Source of the DNA: Pontederia crassipes
Lineage: Eukaryota > Streptophyta > Magnoliopsida > Commelinales > Pontederiaceae
NCBI GenBank assembly: GCA_030549335.1
Contig: CM060198.1
Coordinates: forward strand, 62,785,378 to 62,849,377
Direction of reading: 5' to 3'
DNA length: 64,000 bases
Below are positions 57,190 through 64,000 of the stretch, one piece after another. Within the stretch, counting starts at the first letter, position 1; each line of letters starts with the position of its first letter. The position numbers and the translations under genes are program-made. Under the pieces are notes generated by a model. That model had not been told where the DNA came from and ran no database searches. It worked only from the letters and a program-made list of their open reading frames with translations.

Positions 57190-58395
57190 TGTTGGATCCC
57201 AAAGGTCACCGAGAGGGGGGTGAATTGGTGTTAAAAAATGAAATCTTTCGATTTAACAAAGCACGTCGCAAAATCTTATAATCGATTCTTTAAACATTTC
57301 AAATCAATGCAATTCAGATCATATCACCAAAACAATATGAGAGGAAGATAGAGATAATTAAATACAATGAACACGGTGGTTGTTGATGAGGTTCGGCCAC
57401 ACCTTGAACTATCTCCCCCCTCTGACTTCTCGACCTCGAGACCGTCGAAGTTTTCACTAGAATATCTTCCTTTGTTCCAAATGGGGAAAGAAAGAAAAAC
57501 CCTTTTCATCAACCACATTTTCTCCGCTTCGAGATGCAAGGCAACATCTCCTCTTAGGAAGCTAATCTTTTCTATCGCTCAAGAGGTAAGATATGGAACC
57601 TCTTTCACACGTGCGCTCTCAATCTTTTTTAAAATGGTTTCTCTATTTTACAATAGGAAGCTCACAAAGATAGAAGAGAGAAAGAAGAAAAAACTAAAAT
57701 GATAACTTCAAAAAAAGAAACTCCTTTTTGATAACTTGAAGTTTTGCTTCAATGCTTGGATGAATGTCATTCCTTCTAGCTTTGGCACTCCTTTTATAGG
57801 TTTTAATGTGTAAAAAATTCGTCCAGAATTTTTTTCACATTTTACTCATTCAAAGTTAGTCATTACTATTCATTTGACTCGGAGGTCAGTCGATTGCACA
57901 TCTGGACGGTCGACCGGTCTATGTGACCATTGCACATTTTCTTCAGCTTCTGCACTTGATTGATCGACCGGACTATCAATCGGTATTGTCTCGATGTCGA
58001 TCGATACATCGACCGGTATAGTTTCAACGTCGATCGATATAGTCTTGACGTGAATCTATGTAGCTCACATATTGATCGGTCGACCGGTATCGTCTCGATC
58101 GGCCTTCTTTGTTTCGACCGGCTGGTTGATCGACCTGCACTATTTTAAGCATAACTTTTTGCACATTTATTCAAATTAGATAATCTTGGATTCTATGGAT
58201 AGCTAATAGGTTCTCTACAATTTGATATTCATAATTCATCCAAAATTTAATAAGATAATAGTCAATTATTTAATCAAAGTGTAGTGCATAAAGTTGTCCC
58301 TTTTTCTTTAAACTTTTTTAGCATTTAACTTTAATCTTTCGAGGTTTGTATCATTAGAATATAAATTTATACGTCATTAAAATTTTGCTCCAACA
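57190..58395 (+). mobile_element. Solo LTR of family A inside gypsy 3 RT
   Basis: It starts TGTTGGATCCC and ends GCTCCAACA. ATCAT flanks both sides exactly (57185-57189 and 58396-58400). The gypsy 3 pol reading continues across it. It carries GAGGGGGGTGAATTGGTG near the start, a TATA-like CTTTTATAGG near 57790 and a GGTCGACCGG cluster at 57,890-58,135. Confidence 0.95.
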
Positions 58396-59160
58396 ATCAT
58401 GCATCCAACAGTTCGGTTCAATTGCTTATGTAGTTCTGTCACTTTTGGAGAGGCCAATCAATAAAAAAACTCAATGTGGTGGTTGTGATCTTGGGATTAA
58501 GTCGATGACATGGTCCACTTCATGCTTTAGAGGCAACCACTTTGACAGCTCCAGGGATATGACATCTGCAAAGCTCTCAAGGGTCTCGAGAACTTTGAGA
58601 GGTGGAGTAGAGGGTTCTAGATCTTTCAAGATAGATGTCGTCAAGAATGTGTACTCATATCTTCTCAATCACTTTGTCACTTGCATGAAAGAGAGGGTAT
58701 TCTATTTTAGATCTCTGCATGACCTAAAACGTTGTATTGTCTCTTGGAGTCGAAGATAACTAATGAGTTGGTGAGCGAGATGACACATGTTGCAATGTGT
58801 CACAAAAAATAGATACCCATGACCACGAGTGTCACCGTCATGTTGAAGCTTCTCGACTATTTGCCTATGTGAACCTTCACTCCAAGAGAAATTCTCATGG
58901 TTAGGCTTCATCTTGACCGTCTTCAACGTGACCGAAGTCTTTTATAGTGATAGCTTCAACTTCTTAGAGGCCACTTCTAACACAAACAATGCTGATACTC
59001 TTGTGTCGATAAGGGCATTGAAAACTTACCCCTTCAGTTTGATATCTACATAGAGTTGAGAGGCCAATGAGAAACCCTTTGAGACGATGGCACTAAGCAT
59101 GTGCATCTTGTTGAAACATGCCTCCTCCTCCCCCGTCTCGTCGAGGTAATATATGGCATT
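58396..59160 (-). pseudogene. gypsy 3 protease and start of RT, broken
   Basis: The minus strand at 58471-58668 reads LSKWLPLKHEVDHVIDLIPR, the conserved link before RT (LPPxxxVDHxIxLxPG in relatives). Upstream at about 58,960-59,050 is ALIDTRVSALFV, where the aspartic protease should read DTGA/DSGA, so the catalytic Gly is replaced. The ORF at 58702-58926 belongs to the protease-RT spacer. Confidence 0.75.
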
Positions 59161-60257
59161 GATTGTTGTCTTCTATAGGCAATTGCTTGACCAACGAGGA
59201 CCCTTGCAAATGTAACAAAATTTTGGTGCTTCTCGTCCCTCTTGAACTTTACACTATCCGACTTCTTGTCTTGATGGTTGTTGCCTTTGGCTTAATAATT
59301 TGGCTTGCCTCCTTACGACTTGGACTTCTCTCCCATCATTGCTATTGTTTGAGGGCTTTGGTGCTGTGGCACTTGTCTTAGCATACTTCATGAGTGACTT
59401 AACAATGAGAAATAGAGAGCGAAGGTTAGGAAAATCTCGTCACTCCAACTCCGTCCTAATTTAGGGCTTCAAACCCTTGATGAAGACTATCAACAAAGTG
59501 TCGTCGTCTACTTCGAAATTCCGTAGGCCGAGCTTGGTGAAATCTTTCATGCACTCCTTCAACTTCCCCTTTTGGTTAATATTGAACAATGCAATCTTAG
59601 CTTCAAGTCCCGACTTCGCAGGGTTTTGATGAGTTGTCGTCTGAATTCATCTCATGCCTTAATAGGATCAACATTGTCATGTTCCACATCATTTCAATGA
59701 CTTCTCCACCATAAGCTCTCTCATCTTGAAAGTAGAAAGACGTGGTCTTCATATCCTCACTTCTGAGGTCATGTCTAAGGCCTTTATGTATAGTCAGACA
59801 TTTCACAGAAAGTCATTGATCTCTTATGCTAACCTATGGCCTCGACTTTGGCACATCAATTTTTTATTCATGCAAGGCAAATATTTCCTAACGTCGCCCA
59901 TCCCATAACATCGTTTAAGATCTTCTTGGGGTCTTGAGATCTTGATCAGAACATGTCTAATGTTCATTACCCCATTATTCATAGACTCCCTCATGTTCAT
60001 AATTGTTGCCTCCATGAACTCGAGTTGTGCATAGAACGGCATGACCTCGTCCCACACCATTGTGATGTCCACTAATTACTCCAGCTCTCGTTCATGCGTC
60101 ATGAGCTAATCTGCACCTCGTCAATGTCCAGTTGGAACTGGCTGGATGTTGCTCGAAGGCACGTCCTCGCTCTGAACAGCCCTTCTCTTGTGTGACATGA
60201 TCTTGGGTCATTTTCAAGTGCAATGTCATTTCCTTCTGATCCTCGAACGTCCAAATG
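59161..60257 (-). pseudogene. gypsy 3 gag, broken
   Basis: The minus strand has gag helices (59603-59806; 59824-60072, with a VWDEVMPFYAQLEFMEATI helix). A zinc knuckle at about 59,179-59,222 reads CYICKGPRWSSNC. The expected form is CX2CX3HX4C with CxICxGPH, so the His is Arg. Gag forms the virus-like particle in live elements. Several stops are present. Confidence 0.75.
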
Positions 60258-60272
60258 AATGCTCTCAGAAAA

Positions 60273-60288
60273 GCTGCTCTAATACCAA
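60273..60288 (-). promoter_or_regulatory. gypsy 3 primer-binding site
   Basis: Minus strand TTGGTATTAGAGCAGC two bases after the LTR end, one base off the initiator tRNA-Met complement TGGTATCAGAGC. Confidence 0.8.
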
Positions 60289-60290
60289 TG

Positions 60291-60812
60291 TGTCAAGGGA
60301 TCATTTTTCTCGTGATCGATTCGTGCGGCGTCTAAATGTGTCAATCGTCCAAACAAGATCTTTTGTTGCGCTTTGCGAAAGTTTTGCTTTGCGCTTGTCA
60401 AATGCCATGATTTCTAGGGCTCGTACTAAGCGAATGTTTCGGCCGAGGCATTTGTGAACAAACGAGCGCCTAGGCGGAACATTGGAATGGGACGCTATTT
60501 TGTGTGGGTTTCCATGCCACACTTGAGGACATAAGCTTTGAAATCTTTGTTGAGAATAAAATGCTTGACTACAAAAATTTTGGGGGAGCACCAGTGGATC
60601 TCCCCTAATATACCATCAATTCAGGAGGTAGGTTTGCGACATGTGATGTGGCGGACAAGCTCCAAGGGTGCACTTTTTGAGTGCATAATTACAAGGTTTG
60701 CCATCACATATCAAACTAAGCTTAACTTACAAAAGTAAGTTGAACTTTAAAGAAAAAATACAACTAAAGTAAGATAACTCGATGGTCGACGGACGTGTTG
60801 CAAAGCGTGACA
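60291..60812 (-). repeat. gypsy 3, 5' LTR
   Basis: On the minus strand it starts TGTCACGCTTTGCAACACG and ends GATCCCTTGACA. 522 bases. The matching 3' LTR is not in the window because the element is truncated at 55843. Confidence 0.78.
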
Positions 60813-61689
60813 CATGCATCTCATGATTAATATCTGAATAGTTTTATATATATTGTGTTATCAAAGCTGAGAAGGGAAGGGAATCATAGTTCTCAGGTGT
60901 ACCATTTTAGTGATAGTAAAGATCAAGGGGGCACAATGAGCTATATTGTTCATTGGTGGAAATTTTTTAAAATTATAAAGAGGTCATAAATCATGTTTGA
61001 GTTATTTCTCCATCACATATGTATATAGGAGGAACTTAGAGAGAGAAAAAAATATCTCCTGGAGTCACAAATTGCCCATTTCGATGTTATTAAGATCAAT
61101 TTTACACCTCACTAAATCATAAACTTGGCATATAGATTTTATGCCTTAATTATATTTTTATGATACATACATCGAGTGTATGTAATTTAACTTGAAACGG
61201 ATGGTTTTATGTATTTAACTTTCAGTTAATATTTGTGTTGTTCATATGTATTTTGGATTAGGAGATGAATATTAAATTTATTAGGAAAGAATATGAAAAT
61301 TGTAGATAATTCTTGTATCTTTTCTTAGAATTAAGAATCGCACACTTGAATAATCATGTAAAAAGTTGTGCAAAAAAAAGTGCAGTCTAAAAGAGTTTAT
61401 TTTACATGGAACATTTTATGTGCTTTACTTCCCGTTAATTTTCTCATAAGATTTTGATTATAAGTTGGCATCTCAAAATTAAAAATAATTCTTTTATATT
61501 TTCATAGAATCACATATCATCTATTTTGGATAATCGTACAAAAATATTTGCATAAAAAGTGGATGTCTATCATGTTGGACGATCAAAGTAAAAAGTTCAA
61601 ACATTTGAATATTAATTTTGAAAGTCTAAATATTCTGAATAGGAAGCAATATGATCAATAAATGATGTTGAATCTTAATTTTTGGAGGT
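60813..61689. other. AT-rich sequence, nothing recognised
   Basis: No coding signal, no terminal repeats and no similarity to other parts of the window that I can see. Confidence 0.5.
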
Positions 61690-62300
61690 TCAAAATATAG
61701 GATCACCAGAAACTAAAAGGGAGGGATGAATTGATGTCAAAAAAAATATTTTGATAAGATAGGCAAAAGTCCAAAAAAACTATTTACATAGAATTTGCAA
61801 AACAAGGATGTAAGAGACAAACACCACAAGAACTTTGTTAAGGAGATCAACCATGCTCTGATCTATGTCCCCACTTTGACTTATCGGCTTTAAGATAATT
61901 GGAGATTCCATTAGCACCATCCTTCATTCAAATTAGTGCAAGGAAGACCCCACTTACACCTTCAACACATTCTTCTCTGATCAAGAGCCAAAGTACACTT
62001 CCTATATCAGGACCTTTGATAATACAAGAATACTCTCAAACACTTTTTTCTAATTTAATTCACTCGCAAATATAAGAAAGAGAATATTGGATATAATAAC
62101 TCAAATATACTCTGACATGCTAAACAACAAATAAATGTGTTAAATAACAAATATATGACCCTTCCATGTGAATGTTGTAGAAATATGGCCATTGGAGGTC
62201 AGCCAATTGTTCGGCTGGCAAAGTCTGTTTTCAAGCATTTTAAATGTTAATTGCATTTTTGGTCGACCAGTCTTCAAATTTTCTTCATTGGCTTGAAATC
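61690..62300 (+). mobile_element. Diverged relative of the family A LTR
   Basis: AGGATCACCAGAAACTAAAA and GGGAGGGATGAATTGATGTC resemble the family A start (GGATCCCAAAGGTCACC, GGGGGGTGAATTGGTGTC). Later landmarks follow in the same order: TGTCCCCACTTTGACTTATC, GGAGATTCCATTAG and TTGGTCGACCAG. Ends are not clear. Confidence 0.5.
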
Positions 62301-64000
62301 GTAGAGTTGCGGGAATTCAATCCCTGTTTGAAGTCATCCACTACGTCCTCTAGTGATTGTATGCTCTATCGAACGGTCATCCGTTTTGATGCCGTGATAG
62401 CCACTAATCATCATAGTGGTCATCACCTGCTTGTGCTCGACATCCATCACATCGATTGTAATCCTAAAGTTATCATAGTGATTATGAGATAGTGAATCAT
62501 AAAATACTTGAGATTCAATTGGAGGATATTCATTCCTAAAAGTACAATACAAAAAAAATGAAGATCAACAAAGTTTATATTTGTATAGTGTCCGGATCGA
62601 GAAAAGAATATATGGCTAATGATATGGTAAATTGCAACAAGGGTTTGATTCTATTTCATTTTAATCCCTCTCAATGGAAATTCTCAACCTCACCACCAAA
62701 GACAACATCAATAGCGTCAACGATCTCAATGCCAGAGGACCAACAATAGATGGTGAAGTTCTCTAATTTGATGGAAGAGACACCAAGAAATCAACAAATC
62801 ACATTTGGCTCAAGCTTGAAGTCATGACCTAGGACTTTGGATTTAACATGTGTGTGTGTGTGTGGTAGATCATGTTGGCTTATAAGAGTCTCACCAAGCG
62901 GGAAACGCCTTCTCAATTAAGTTGAGAAGGGGAAGCCACCATATGCCATCAAAGTGCTCATGAATGAAAGGCAACTTGAATGATTCCCAATCCACCCGAC
63001 ATGCAACATCTCGTAAGTCCAAAAGCTTCTCAAATTTTGAGAAAGTGGTTGGACTTTCAAAGAGGGTGGGATCATGGTGAATGTGTCAAGTTGAATGAGA
63101 GGAGGAACCAATTTCCTTTTGCTTCCTCAAGCCTTGGGCGATTGCTTTGCACTTTAAACTCATTGTAAAAATTTAGCGCAACGACAAGATGAGTCACTCA
63201 TTGGGGACATCCTATTTAGAAGGATAGAAAAAAAAACCAACTCATAGCTAGGCTAACTGTCATCAAGTTTGTAGACAAGTTTCTTTGAACCTTATAAGCG
63301 GTCATTCGGTTCCTGAAGTTGACGTCCACTATAAAACTTTCAGAAGATTTTCATTTTATAGGACATATGATAGTAAATTAACTCACCCTCAATTCATGAA
63401 TAGTTTATAAAAACAAAATATAAACTTTAAAGTGTCTAGGGGCTAAAACAACATAAGCTTCAAAAAATATATTAAAAATCAAAATATTGAATAAAGCTTT
63501 TAAGACAACAATTATATGTCAAATTTAAATTGAATAATATCATTTTTCTAAGATTGACAATATTAGAAAAAAAATTTGATATATTTCCTACTTTGTCATT
63601 TAACAAAGTTGTATCCAAAGTAAATCAGAGGAATCAAATTTTCAAACTTTTTAATAAACTCCCCTTATTATTATGATCGCTTTTTCATTTTCTCCTTCCA
63701 TAGTCATAAAATTGTTATCAAGAGCATTGACAAGGAAATTATAACTTGTAAGAAATGAAACTAAAAAGGTACACATGGTGTATATATATGTATGTGTGTG
63801 TTCTCTCAGTTGTTTTGAAGAATTGACAACTCATTAAAAGTTGTGAACTAGTGCAAAAAAGCTTATTTTCATTATAGGAAAATTTTAAGGTTCAAAAGAG
63901 AGGGATCGTATTAATAAATCTCACAAAAATGATGCTATATATCAATTTCATTAAAGATGTATATGACAAGTTGTGATATATCTCCTTAGCATTATTCTTC
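62301..64000. other. Unassigned sequence with microsatellites
   Basis: Short open frames on both strands (62244-62492 plus, 62917-63111 minus and others) resemble nothing I know. A TG repeat lies at 62851-62864 and a TATATATATGTATGTGTGTG run near 63781. The part 62,660-63,180 is less AT-rich and could be a decayed gene or element. Confidence 0.4.

Overview
The window reads as nuclear DNA from a flowering plant. It is AT-rich and dominated by plant transposable elements: Ty1/copia and Ty3/gypsy retrotransposons, CACTA, hAT, Mutator-like and PIF/Harbinger-like MITEs, and a tRNA-derived SINE. The only recognisable host gene is a plant cytochrome P450 of the CYP76 type, present as two broken copies. 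The GC-rich P450 body in AT-rich flanks would fit a monocot, but I cannot prove this and do not name a species. I see no intact protein-coding host gene, no rRNA or tRNA gene and no CRISPR array.

1-25,660: one old degenerate gypsy-type (Athila/Tat-like) retroelement, called R1 copy 1, hit repeatedly by later insertions. In order: an LTR ending at 1127; a 13.2-kb copia element (1754-14930, minus strand) that itself contains a MITE (5957-6715) and a gypsy-type fragment (8668-13011); two non-autonomous CACTA elements (16793-19123 and 19134-22624) separated by only 10 bases of R1; and a solo LTR (23018-24252). A second R1 copy at about 48,533-53,007 lacks these insertions and supplies the empty sites, so the layering can be read directly.

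25,905-27,409 is a candidate hAT element. 29,502-30,603 is a CYP76-type P450 pseudogene (minus) with an internal deletion. Its 5' half and promoter were tandemly duplicated (36,508-37,536). A second copia element (31,092-36,466, target duplication CATTT) later split that duplication. A third CACTA element (34,760-36,329) sits inside one LTR of that copia.

38,302-48,532 holds two copies of a roughly 4-kb non-coding segment (units A and B). Between them lies the 3' half of a chromovirus (42,364-44,812). Unit A carries a SINE and unit B a Mutator-like MITE with a 9-bp target duplication; each acts as the empty-site control for the other. R1 copy 2 follows, carrying a 540-bp hAT MITE, then a gypsy LTR (54,257-55,842). 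A minus-strand gypsy element (55,843-60,812) comes next, its reverse transcriptase split by another solo LTR (57,190-58,395). The last 3.2 kb has one diverged LTR-like stretch and nothing else I can name.

No new functional system is evident. The value of the window is a clear record of insertion order with many target-site duplications and matching empty sites, plus a P450 locus that decayed by deletion and partial duplication.
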